DNA from: Saprolegnia diclina VS20
Lineage: Eukaryota; Oomycota; Saprolegniomycetes; Saprolegniales; Saprolegniaceae
NCBI RefSeq assembly: GCF_000281045.1
Contig: NW_008246136.1
Coordinates: forward strand, 71,448 to 135,447
Length of the DNA: 64,000 nucleotides
Direction of reading: 5' to 3'
The translations under genes were made by a program, and so were the position numbers. Shown here piece after piece: positions 12,760 to 22,332 of the stretch (position 1 is its first letter; every line of letters starts with the position of its first letter). The notes beneath the pieces are model-generated. The model was not told the origin of the DNA. It did not search any database and was given only the letters and a program-made list of their open reading frames with translations.

Positions 12760-13314
12760 GATAGGTTTTCGCAGACGCAGAGTCTTCTACTGAACTAGAG
12801 CTCTAGTGTACTAGATAGCGCTGCCTCGAAATACATTGAGCTAGAGCGGTATATCACGTCCCTAGAGTTTGCATACAAGGTGATAACTTCTTGGAGAAAG
12901 CTTATGAAATGGGTGCACGGTCGGTGTTGAACCAGACCCCGGACCAGCTTTCCACGCACGCCAGCGCACAATAGCTACTAGAATACCGTTCATTTTCGCT
13001 GGTCGTCGCCACCGCACCAGACGCTAGCGATGCGATAATTTGAGGGCTTGAGCGAGAAAATTGCGTCGCCGAGAAGCAAATTCGATCGAAGATATGTCGC
13101 GGCGCATGTTCGTTTGTCCCGGTTTATCCCAGTATGTGCGCCCAGTGCCCCGTTTAGCATACAAAGACCAAGTCGGGCAAAACGCTCTCTGGTCTTTGTC
13201 CCAACATGTCGCAGATGACACCGGCGCAACTTCAACCAGGTCCGGTTTCGCTTCTGTTTGGTCACTTTGCCTTTTGGCTGCCACAACACACTCGCCTTCC
13301 AGCAAACGAAAACG
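12760..13314. other. Intergenic between divergent genes
   Basis: This is the shared upstream region of the VPS9/RCC1 gene (minus) and the LiaF-like gene (plus). I see no gene or strong motif in it. Confidence 0.5.
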
Positions 13315-13818
13315 ATGACGAAGCCCCACGCACAGTACATGATGGGCGACAGCAGCGCCGTGCTCACCCGCCAGCAGACCCACGTCTCGGCGCGCAGCAT
13401 CCACGTCCTCCACACCGGCGCCAAGACGCCAACGACATCGCCCTTCTTTGTGCCCGCGACCCTCGTCGTCGTCGCTGTCTTGCGGGGCGAGACCGTTGAC
13501 CTCTCGCACGCCACTTTTGTCCACCCAACAACAATCATCAAGGTCTATGCGATCCTCGGTGGCGTGCGCATCATCTTGCCCCGGGGTGTTCGCTTCGAGT
13601 CGAGCGGCGTCGGCGTCGCAGGCTCCTTCAAGAGCGTGGCTGAAGACGACTCGCTCTCGACGGAGGCGCCGCTGGTGCAGATCCGGGGCCTCTCGGTCCT
13701 CGGCAAAACCGCACCCAGCGTCAACCACGACGCAGCGCCCGTTGCGATGATGTACTCGTTCGAGAAGGCCACACACGCCGGCCATCATCCTTCGCTGCGA
13801 GCGGCCGCGCGCGCATAA
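13315..13818 (+). CDS. LiaF-like (cell-wall-active response) domain protein
   Basis: Intronless frame of 167 residues. The start at 13315 (MTKPHAQYMMGDSS) is preferred over an in-frame upstream ATG at 13258 because the upstream codons look non-coding. The core, VVAVLRGETVDLSHATF then KVYAILGGVRIILPRGV, RFESSGVGVAGSF and VQIRGLSVLGK, follows the repeating pattern of the C-terminal domain of bacterial LiaF/DUF2154-type proteins: a polar beta strand, GG.RI.LP.G, G....GSF, and a closing I.G.S..G. No signal peptide or membrane helix is present. The domain is mainly bacterial, so transfer is possible, but similar intracellular proteins exist in water moulds as far as I recall. Function is unknown. 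Confidence 0.65.
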   Translation: MTKPHAQYMMGDSSAVLTRQQTHVSARSIHVLHTGAKTPTTSPFFVPATLVVVAVLRGETVDLSHATFVHPTTIIKVYAILGGVRIILPRGVRFESSGVGVAGSFKSVAEDDSLSTEAPLVQIRGLSVLGKTAPSVNHDAAPVAMMYSFEKATHAGHHPSLRAAARA

Positions 13819-14354
13819 ACAAAGGGTCTCTTTTATTTATATACACTAATGATATAATCTGTATACTTGAAAATCGTACCTCGACGCGCCTCTCGTTCCG
13901 ACGACATATCAATCGATCAGCCTTTGCCCAAGCTGAGGCGACGGCTCAACGCTGGTACACACGACCGACTTGACATATCTCGACCATCATCGCTTGCGTT
14001 GCTGTTCACGTTGCAGTGGACTGGCTGCCAAGGACTTGGGGAGACGCTGCACAGGCGATGATCACTGGCATGATGGTGTCAATGGCAAAGTGCACTTTGC
14101 CACTTCATTAAAGTTGTTGAGTGTTTTTACAGCCAGTTGCACTTAATCGATCGGGTACCGGTACTGATACGGCGCCTTGCGATAGCCCTACCTACGCACA
14201 GTCAGTAAGGAGGCGACCTCGTTGGACCGAGTGTTGGGTTCCACCGACGATCAGATCTGCTTGAAGCTGGAAATACGCAATTTTTTGAGCCAATCAAACG
14301 TGTTCCATCGACGGCCGAGCCAATCAACACGGACGTTTGCACCTTCCGAAAGCC
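13819..14354. other. Intergenic
   Basis: No gene seen. A repeated AAAGTGCACTTTGCC-type motif occurs near 14090-14110. The last 150 bases presumably hold the kynureninase promoter; no TATA-like element could be assigned. Confidence 0.45.
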
Positions 14355-15638
14355 ATGACCGGGGCGACGACAACCATCGCCCGCAGTGACTGCGTCGCGC
14401 TCGACGCGTCCGACAAGCTCGCATCGCTCCGTGACCTCTTTTCCCTTCCGCCCAACCAGATCTACCTCGACGGCAACTCGCTCGGGGTGCTGCCCACGGC
14501 CACGTCCGGTCGCCTTCAGGCGGTCATCGCCGACGAGTGGGGCACGGACCTCATCCGCAGCTGGAACAGCGCCGGCTGGATGGACTTGCCCAACCGCATT
14601 GGTGACAAGATCGGAACGCTTATCGGCGCGTCGCCCGGTCAAGTGATCGTTGCCGACTCGACGTCGGTCAACCTCTACAAAGTCCTCAGTTCCGCGCTGG
14701 CGCTCCAGCGCGCTGACGCGACCAAGACGACCATCTTGTCGGATGCGAGCATGTTTCCCAGCGACCTCTACGTCGCCGAGGGCTTGGCCAAGACGTGGAA
14801 CCTCGAACTACAGCTCGTGCCAACGTCCGACCTCCTCGCAGCGATTGGTCCCCACACGGCGGTCGTGCTTCTCACGCCCGTGAGCTATCGGACTGGCGAG
14901 CTCCTCGACATGCACCAATTCACGTCCGTGGCCCACAGCGCTGGTGCACTCATGGTCTGGGACCTCGCACACTCGGCGGGCGCCCACGTCGTCGACTTGC
15001 TCGGGTGCGACGCGGACTTTGCGATCGGGTGCGGCTACAAGTACCTCAATGGCGGCCCCGGCGCGCCTTCGTTTGTATGGGCCCATCCTCGACACGTCAA
15101 CGCTGTCTCGCAGCCGCTGCAGGGCTGGCTTGGCCACGACGCGCCCTTCTCATTTGCGACGTCGTACGTGCCAGCGCCCGGCATCCAGCGCTACGTGGCG
15201 GGAACACCGCCCGTGCTCAGTCTCGCGGCGCTCGAATGTGGTGTGGATACAGTCCTGGCTGCCTCGCCGCTCGGCGGTATGCCAGCCCTTCGGCGGAAAT
15301 CGCTGGCGCTAACGCGCCTCTTTATCGACTGCATCGCCGAGCGCTGTGGAAATGCGTTCGAGGTGGTGACGCCGACCGAGGATACGCGCCGGGGTAGTCA
15401 AGTGAGCTTGCGCTTGACGCGCGGTACCGGCCAGAATGCGTACGCGATCGTCCAGGCGCTCATCGCCGAGCACAACGTCGTTGGCGACTTTCGCGCGCCG
15501 GACCTCTTGCGCTTCGGGTTCACGCCGCTCTACACGCGGTTTGTCGATGTGTTTGACGCCGTATATGCCATTGCGAGCGTGCTCGAGACGCGCGCGTACG
15601 AAGCGCAGGTGTACCAAGTGCGCGCCAAAGTGACGTGA
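14355..15638 (+). CDS. KYNU: Kynureninase (PLP enzyme)
   Basis: Single-exon gene of 427 residues from the ATG at 14355; an in-frame ATG six codons upstream (14337) is the alternative start. Kynureninase (EC 3.7.1.3) cleaves kynurenine or 3-hydroxykynurenine to anthranilate or 3-hydroxyanthranilate plus alanine in tryptophan breakdown, in the cytosol. Diagnostic blocks are IYLDGNSLGVLP near the N-terminus, WGTDLIRSWNSAGWMDLP, ADSTSVNLYKVL, the aspartate region MVWDLAHSAGAHVVDLLG, and GCGYKYLNGGPGAPSF, whose lysine (about residue 229) is the expected Schiff-base lysine for pyridoxal phosphate. Near the end, FRAPDLLRFGFTPLYTRF matches the substrate-binding region. Length fits the family (about 410-465). 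No targeting peptide and no sign of damage. Confidence 0.96.
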   Translation: MTGATTTIARSDCVALDASDKLASLRDLFSLPPNQIYLDGNSLGVLPTATSGRLQAVIADEWGTDLIRSWNSAGWMDLPNRIGDKIGTLIGASPGQVIVADSTSVNLYKVLSSALALQRADATKTTILSDASMFPSDLYVAEGLAKTWNLELQLVPTSDLLAAIGPHTAVVLLTPVSYRTGELLDMHQFTSVAHSAGALMVWDLAHSAGAHVVDLLGCDADFAIGCGYKYLNGGPGAPSFVWAHPRHVNAVSQPLQGWLGHDAPFSFATSYVPAPGIQRYVAGTPPVLSLAALECGVDTVLAASPLGGMPALRRKSLALTRLFIDCIAERCGNAFEVVTPTEDTRRGSQVSLRLTRGTGQNAYAIVQALIAEHNVVGDFRAPDLLRFGFTPLYTRFVDVFDAVYAIASVLETRAYEAQVYQVRAKVT

Positions 15639-16774
15639 GACGACAGACAACAACGACGAGCGCTTGGTTCGATGGAGAAGTCTAGGACTCGTGAGCTGAG
15701 TGCAAACAGGAGAATCAATACATCGTGCTGAATGGATGTATCGATGATTAGTCGATGAGACCAGTACGCCACATTCGATGCCCTTGGGCAAACCAAGGCT
15801 TTGCTCGGCCATAGAACGAGGCTTTTACGACATACTAGTACGTAGTAGCAAAATCCGAAGAGTACGTGACCCAAAGGTACGTCGTGATCGTCGCTATCAC
15901 ACTGTGTGGGCATCACAAATGAGCTCAACTCGAGACTCGAGGTTACCCTGGCTACGCATTCTACGCCGTTGTTGTCGCCGCCTGAGCATGGCTCCGGAGT
16001 GACTACCGAATCAGAAGATTTGCGCTCAGATTTGAGCTTTGGCTGAAGCCACTGTCACCTGAGTTGAAGGACGACAGATGGTGTTGGCTTGTTGAAGATA
16101 CTGTAGTCACGTCCGTCGTTGCCACGGGCTGTGGTGGACCAGTGTCGATGGTGGACTGTTTGGGCCACGCTCTATTATGTACCGTGCTTGCCAAAGAAAG
16201 GGTGCCCTGCTGGGCAATGATGGAATCTAGTCGACAAGAGGCTCCACGAGACCATATCTCGAGGCTATCTCTGCGTTGGGTATTGCTGCTCAAAGTATCT
16301 AGTCGTGCACTCTGGCTTGGTGAGCCAAACCAACCCAGCCAGCCAAAACAGTGTGTTTGTCCAACCAGACTTGAGAGCACTCACATCAAATACATATGTC
16401 GGTGGTCTGAGTCCGAGCACATCAATGCGGCACCGCACCCAAAGGCTGCCCAATATACACCCACTGCACGGTCCACTGCACCAGCGTTTGCACTCGTCGA
16501 TGACTCGGCGTCAACCCAGCTCCTGTCACAATGGCGCGTGAGCTTCATCCGGACTACTAGTACGCGCGTAAGGCCTGTAGGTTTATTACCGCCACCAAGA
16601 CACTCGAACTGGCAGCTTCCACACTCTCAAGATGCATCCTACTGTGAGCTCCTACTGTGCGTTCGCACGGTTATCAGACCCGTGCCCAACTGGTGTTCTC
16701 AGAGAGTTCTCAGGCTCTTCGTCTTCTCAGATGCTATCAACACCATCACATTCCGTCACACTTTGAAATTGACC
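15639..16774. other. Intergenic upstream of the carboxypeptidase
   Basis: No supported gene. A frame runs open for 237 codons (16064-16774) directly into the carboxypeptidase start, but its composition is not protein-like and the downstream ATG begins a clean signal peptide, so it is treated as untranslated. Confidence 0.55.
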
Positions 16775-17890
16775 ATGAAGGTGCTATACTGCCTCGCCGC
16801 GCTTCTCGCCGCCGTCTCGACGGTCACCGCCGCCGAAGACGACAAGCAGCGGACGCCCGAGCAGCTCGCGGCCATTCAGGACGATGCCGATGTCAACCGC
16901 AAGTGCCACACGGCGAATGCCAACTACATTCCGTCGCTCACAAAAGGCAAGTACGTCGATTCGGCTTTCCACAACTGCTTTCGCACCGACACGCAGATCA
17001 CCGAGCTCCTCGACGCGTACGTCAAGCTCAACCCGGAGGTCTTTACCAAGTTTCCCGTCGGCCTGAGCTACAACAAGCAAACGCTGTACGGCTACAAGCT
17101 CGCGGCGTCGCCGTCGGCCACGCAGGCCATTTACCTTCAGTCGCTCATCCACGCGCGCGAGTGGGCCACTGGGTCGTCCAACCTCTACGCAATCTCGGCG
17201 CTCCTCGACGACATCAACAACGGCAAAGTCGCGGGGTCGCTCCTTGAATCCTATGCCTTTTACTCGGTCCCGATCGTCAACGTCGACGGGTACCAGATGA
17301 GCTGGAACGGCAACCGGTACCAGCGCAAGAACGCTAACGGTGTCGACCTCAACCGCAACTGGCCCGGCCCGTACGACGACCCGAACCCGCCCAAGCCTTC
17401 GGACGAGACGTACCCGGGCCCGTACCCGTGGAGCGAGCCGGAAACCAAGACCATTGGCTCGTGGCTGCTCAGCAAGAAGGGCGAGCTCGCGGGCTTGATC
17501 GATTTGCACTCGAACGCCGGCGCGGTACTGATCCCGGTCGGTGACACGAAGGCTGCGCTCCCGGGCGACACGGACGCGCGCCTTCTCAAGCTCGGGAATG
17601 CCCTTGGCACGGCCATGGGTGGTGACTACGAGGTCGGCCGCAGCTACGAGATCCTTGGCTACATGGTCTACCACGGCACGCGCGACTGGGGCCTTCGTAA
17701 CTTGGACAAGCCGACGCTCACGGTCGAAATGATTGGCGAAGACTTTGTCGTGCCTGCGTCGACGATCCGCGCCCGCGGCCAAGAGCTCTACGCTGGTCTG
17801 CAGACGTACGCCAAGGAGTGCACGATCTACAACGGCAAGAACCCGACGTCGAGCCCGACACCCATCGTGACGCCGCGCCCGAGCTGCTAA
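16775..17890 (+). CDS. Secreted zinc carboxypeptidase (peptidase M14)
   Basis: Single-exon gene of 371 residues. The start at 16775 gives a typical signal peptide (MKVLYCLAALLAAVSTVTAA). A short prosegment is followed by an M14 catalytic domain that removes C-terminal amino acids outside the cell. Visible signatures: IHAREWATGSSNLYA with the HxxE zinc ligands at about residues 126-129; IVNVDGY; GVDLNRNWP with the Asn-Arg pair that holds the substrate carboxylate; LIDLHSNAGAVLIPVG with the third zinc histidine; and TLTVEMIGED with a glutamate in the place of the catalytic base. The C-terminus is a short Ser/Thr/Pro tail (TSSPTPIVTPRPSC). The frame continues open upstream for 237 codons, but the internal start is clearly better. 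Water moulds use such enzymes in nutrition and host-tissue degradation (family knowledge). Confidence 0.93.
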   Translation: MKVLYCLAALLAAVSTVTAAEDDKQRTPEQLAAIQDDADVNRKCHTANANYIPSLTKGKYVDSAFHNCFRTDTQITELLDAYVKLNPEVFTKFPVGLSYNKQTLYGYKLAASPSATQAIYLQSLIHAREWATGSSNLYAISALLDDINNGKVAGSLLESYAFYSVPIVNVDGYQMSWNGNRYQRKNANGVDLNRNWPGPYDDPNPPKPSDETYPGPYPWSEPETKTIGSWLLSKKGELAGLIDLHSNAGAVLIPVGDTKAALPGDTDARLLKLGNALGTAMGGDYEVGRSYEILGYMVYHGTRDWGLRNLDKPTLTVEMIGEDFVVPASTIRARGQELYAGLQTYAKECTIYNGKNPTSSPTPIVTPRPSC

Positions 17891-18157
17891 GTGTTGCGCG
17901 CGTCTCGTCTTGTTACTACCTTTCCTCAACAACGTCTTTTTTGTTTGCGACATGCACAATATTGTCTTGTTTCTTGGCGACCGACGACGACGATAATACT
18001 AGTGGCATCGATTGGAGGCATCCCGAACGAACCACCCCTGTTGCGTCGATATATTAGTAACCCGACCCCTACCCTAGCCCTCGAAACGCTGTGAAAGCCG
18101 CACGCCGACGTATATCTATCAAGTTGATACTGCAAATGGCTTGTCTCGATGGAGAAA

Positions 18158-19527
18158 CTAGTAGCGGGGCTTGTTCCAGACCCACTTGTTGCCAGAGTAC
18201 TTGATGCCATCAAGGACCGGGCACCCGCCGTGGAGGCTCATGGGGTCGTTGACGCCGTTTGCGAGCATGCTAGCCAACGCCTGAGCGCGCATTTTCAATG
18301 TATGTAAACGTACCTGTAAAAGACGACGACCTTGCGCTTCTTGGGTGCGACCTTGAGACCTTTTGTGCAGTCCTTCATCGAGTCGGGCTGTGGGAGGCCG
18401 CCGGCGCGCGGGAATATCGTGTGCCCGCCGCTGGCAACGTCCGACATGTACCAAAATACTGTGATCATGCGGTTCTTATAGCCGTGGTGGATGCTTTCGA
18501 CCACATCTGGCGAGTTCTGGTAGCTCTCGACGGGAAAGTAATCCGTGTGGTGATCGTACTTTTGCGTCTCCTCGTAGCGCAGCACTTGGACGTCTTCTTG
18601 GTGCGAGATTGGGACTTTGACGAGGTCCTCCACGCGCTTATCGATGCCCTCCACGAGCGCGTGGCGGTGCGACGGTAGAAAGTACGTCGTGCTCGTGCGC
18701 CACTCGGTCGCGGGCTTGCCAGCGTCCCCGTCCTGGAGCGTCACACCTATCAGTCTCTTGCTTGAGATTTTGGTCGCTAAAAGAGTTGGCTGGCATGCGA
18801 CATACCCGAAGGCGCCAAGTGCTCCATCGAGAGGTCGAGGATCACGTCGATTTCATCGTCGCGCAAAAACTCTTCGACCGAAAAGACGAGCGGCGTCATC
18901 GCGAGCGTCTCGAGCACGACGTCGCCAAGCCCGTGGAGGTTCGGGACTGTGCGCTTATGGCCAACGCGGATACCCGGCCAAATGAACTGACCGCCTTCAA
19001 ACACATAGACGATCGACGCAGCGTGGATCTGGCTGAGCTGCCACAGGCGGTCGCCGCGTGCTGAGAAGAAAGCCCAGCGCTGCTTGTACTTTTTCTCAAT
19101 GTCGCTCGACGGAAGCGCAATCTGTAGCAGCGACTCGAGCTCGGCGCGGAGTGCGCCCAGGTCGAGCGCGGTCTCAAACGGCAGTGGCGCCGCCGTCGCA
19201 AGGCCTTCCTTGTACGCCAGACCTTGCACGCTGTGCATACATGTGAGACCAAGGAGCATTTGATAGCACGTACGTATCGTGCGTCGTCTTGCGGATGCAA
19301 AGCACATGGAAGCCTTGGACCGGAAGGACGTCCGTCAAGTGGGCCGACGCGGCGGCGGCGCACGCAGCGGCGTCGTAGGGACTGCCGACCGGCGACGGCG
19401 TCGGCAACCGCATGTCCATCTGCAGCGATCGCGCGACGGGCGCAAGCACGTGATGCTGGAGGAGCTCGCTGTAGTAGTAGCCAGCGACGGCGACGAGGAC
19501 GATCAGTGCATGGAGAAGCTTGCCCAT
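18158..19527 (-). CDS. Prolyl 4-hydroxylase-like 2OG-Fe(II) dioxygenase, membrane-anchored
   Basis: Multi-exon minus-strand gene, about 390 residues. The start MGKLLHALIVLVAVAGYYYS (19527) gives an N-terminal anchor; an ATG eight codons upstream is possible. A lumenal N-terminal domain contains YVFEGGQFIWPGIRVGH. The C-terminal dioxygenase domain has EWRTSTTYFLPS, YDHHTDYF with the iron-binding HxD, RMITVFWYMSDVASGGHT, FPRAGG, and LHGGCPVLDGIKYSGNKW with the distal histidine and a lysine that would bind 2-oxoglutarate. It ends WVWNKPRY. Such enzymes hydroxylate proline in the secretory pathway. It stands head-to-head with a paralogue at 20257-21650 and shares its intron positions. Introns are about 33-60 bases. 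Confidence 0.88.
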
Positions 19528-20256
19528 GGTGCTCTGCTCGCCACGCGGCAAATCTTAGACTGGCGTCGCCGCAACGCACCGATTGGTGCAGCTATTTAGG
19601 TTCTAGCCAATCCGTGCTACGTCTTCTTTGGCTTTTGACCAATCGCATGCGTCGACGTCGGTTGCGGAACTGAATCTCAATGCTGGATGCTCAAAAATCG
19701 AACCAACGCCAATGAAGCACAGCTTTGCTTGGGCTATTTTTTCGTTTGGAGCAACACTCACCACAAGCTCGAGGACACGAGCGATATCGAGCCAAATCGT
19801 CGCTAGCTATTTCCCGTGTCGCTCGAGGGCGAGCTAGGGTAGCGGAAGATTCATATATCCTCGCAAACCGCCATCACGATTTATTTCAAGTATTGGTGAA
19901 GTAAGAGGAAGTACGACTGAGGCTTGAGCCCGGCACCTATTCCGCGTACAATCTGGGTCCTCCGTGTCGACGACGGGACGCGTTTTGGCACAAAAACGAG
20001 GTGCACTGGGTTTGGACAATTGCTCCGTCGAGGCAACCAACACGTCCATCACACGCCACTTGTCTCGGTACCACAGCGTATGTCCTTTGGTTGCTTGATC
20101 ATTTATCGACATCATTATTTCGACTATTCTCCGCTATTTGAAATTGTGAGTTTAGCGCTATTTGTTTCGTTTTTCGACGGTGACGAGCAGTATGGAAGGT
20201 TCAACGTACCTGCGTTGGTGGAGAAGTTGCGCCTCACTTTCATATCTGGCCGCAGC
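19528..20256. other. Divergent promoter region of the prolyl hydroxylase pair
   Basis: About 730 bases between two head-to-head paralogues, with no gene in it. CCAAT-like motifs occur in both orientations near 19578-19650 (ATTGGTGCAG, CCAATC), consistent with a bidirectional promoter, but this is only suggestive. Confidence 0.45.
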
Positions 20257-21650
20257 ATGAGCACGCGGGCCCACGCGCTCACGCTGCTTTTTGCGGTAGC
20301 CATTGGCCTCTACTCGATCTCGCCCCCGACACTCGTCGACTACAAACACCTCATCGCGTCTCTCTTGGCGCCTGCAATTCATTTTGAGGTGGATCCTGCC
20401 TTCAACGTCTCCGCGTGCAAGGCCGCTGCAGCGTCCCACTTGTCCAACACCACGTACGTCCGTGGCTTCCACGTTCTCTGCCTCGCGGCCACCGCCAACA
20501 ACACGTACACCCTCCAAAGTGTTGACAAAGGGTTCACTTGCTATGTGTTTAGTATCCAAGGGCTCGTGTACGAAGACGGCGTGCTTGGGTACCCTTTGTA
20601 CTATGCGACAGCGCGCGACCTCGACGAGCTATTCCGCGCGCTGCCAAAGTCGAGCTTGGAGGACGCGGACGCGCTGCAGTGGAAGCAGCCACCTCGGTTT
20701 TACGCCCCCGACGGCGACTTGCTCTTGTTCGTGGACCAGCTGCTTGCCTACAATATCGTCTATCTCTTCGAAGGCGGCCAGTTCATTTGGCCAGGGCTCT
20801 ACGTCGGGCACCGACGGGTCGTACCCGACCTTCCGGGGGTAGGGGATGTCGTGCTCGAGACGCTCTCGATGCAGCCACTCGTACTGGCGGTCGACCGGTT
20901 TTTGCACAACGAAGAAATCAACGTCATCGTCGAGCTCGCGCTTCCCCATCTCGCTGCCTCCAGTACGTTGCTGCATTTTGCATATTCCAACTCAGATCAG
21001 GAGCGTAGCGGTCAAGCTCCAAGATGGTGACGAAGACAAACCCGCGTCCGAGTGGCGCACGAGCTCCCAGTACTTTCTTCCGTCGTCCGAGAGTCCCATC
21101 TTGGCGCGTACGACACAGAGACACAGAGACTTCTCTCGCTAACTATCCGTCTGTAGAGATCGACGACCGTGTTGAAGCGCTCGTCAAGGTGCACAAGACG
21201 CACCAGGAGCCAGTCCAAGTCCTGCGCTACGAAAAGAGTCAGAAATACGACCACCACACCGACTACTTTGACGCCAACATGTACGACAACAGCCCCGACT
21301 TCCAAGACTACCTCCATCACGGCCACAAGAACCGCATGATCACGGTGTTTTGGTACATGTCGGACGTTGCGGCCGGCGGGCACACGGCCTTTCCGCGCGC
21401 CGGCGGCCGTCCCCAGCCCGACTCGATGACCGACTGCACAGAAGGGCTCCTCGTCGCGCCCAAGAAGGGCAAGGTCATCGTCTTCTACAGGTATACTGCA
21501 ACACTTTGCGAACACCACGGCAGGATATATCCATGTCGTAGCATGCTCCCGGATGGATCGCTCGACCCGGTGAGCCTCCACGGCGGGTGCCCCGTCCACG
21601 ACGGCGTCAAGTACTCGGGCAACAAGTGGGTCTGGAACAAGCCGCGGTAG
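20257..21650 (+). CDS. Prolyl 4-hydroxylase-like 2OG-Fe(II) dioxygenase, second copy
   Basis: Five exons (20257-20504, 20553-20962, 21009-21107, 21157-21490, 21542-21650) sum to 1200 bases, giving 399 residues in frame. The start MSTRAHALTLLFAVAIGLYS is a signal anchor. Then YLFEGGQFIWPGLYVGH, EWRTSSQYFLPSS, YDHHTDYF (iron HxD), RMITVFWYMSDVAAGGHT, FPRAGG, and LHGGCPVHDGVKYSGNKW (distal His and 2-oxoglutarate lysine). It is a paralogue of the minus-strand gene at 18158-19527 with introns at equivalent places. The first intron (48 bases, GTACAC to TTTAG) is a multiple of three and has no stop, so the unspliced message also reads through; comparison with the other copy (HDT|VQGL against NNT|IQGL) shows that it is an intron. 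Likely role is hydroxylation of secreted or wall proteins. Confidence 0.9.
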
Positions 21651-21710
21651 ATAACGCAGTAGCATAACCAGCACCCGCTACGTGAATGCATACAGCCAAC
21701 CACCAAGTCG

Positions 21711-21804
<94 letters not shown>

Positions 21805-21904
21805 NNNNNNNNNNNNNNNNNNNNNNNNNNNNNNNNNNNNNNNNNNNNNNNNNNNNNNNNNNNNNNNNNNNNNNNNNNNNNNNNNNNNNNNNNNNNNNNN
21901 NNNN

Positions 21905-21951
<47 letters not shown>
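21711..21951. repeat. TATC/CTAT tetranucleotide microsatellite with gap
   Basis: Nearly pure CTAT repeats occupy 21711-21804 and 21905-21950, and the 100 Ns at 21805-21904 mark an assembly gap of unknown true length inside the array. It lies about 60 bases after the stop of the second prolyl hydroxylase gene. Confidence 0.97.
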
Positions 21952-22332
21952 CCTATATATTGATCAATTGCGTATCTTGGCAGCCGTAAGCCATGGCTTG
22001 GCGTCGTTGCCGGCAAGAGGTGGTAGACAAACAGTTTGAGGTCGGGTTGCGACGGCGCATCGTCGGTGTCGCCGATCGAGACGCCGGGCGGGCCTGAGCG
22101 ACAGCGAGAATGCTACGCAGCTTAGCGAAATGTTTAACATCAGTTAGCACGGGAATACTTGCTGGCAACGACCAAAGATAGAGACAACACGCAGCGTTGC
22201 GACTGGACGAGGGAACCTCGAGCTCGACGGTTCAGCCATATCTTGACGTATCTTTACCTACATTCATGACATTGACGTTCAGATTCGGAAAGTCGGCAAG
22301 ATTCCACGTGGTCGAAGCGTCGCCTTGGACCG

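Noticed and set aside
16064-16774. 237 codons open in frame upstream of the carboxypeptidase
   Set aside because: Composition is not protein-like and the internal ATG at 16775 begins a textbook signal peptide; a longer N-terminus would bury it.
16784-17959. 391-codon minus-strand frame over the carboxypeptidase gene
   Set aside because: Arg/Val-rich antisense of a GC-rich gene; the plus strand has complete M14 motifs.
18058-18090. Telomere-like string CCCTACCCTAGCCC
   Set aside because: Too short and irregular; similar GGGTAGGG strings in introns (24423-24460, 29300-29335) are explained by TAG acceptors followed by G-rich exon starts.
21682-22039. Open frames of repeated YLSI through the microsatellite
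   Set aside because: Product of the CTAT repeat and the Ns, with no flanking gene.
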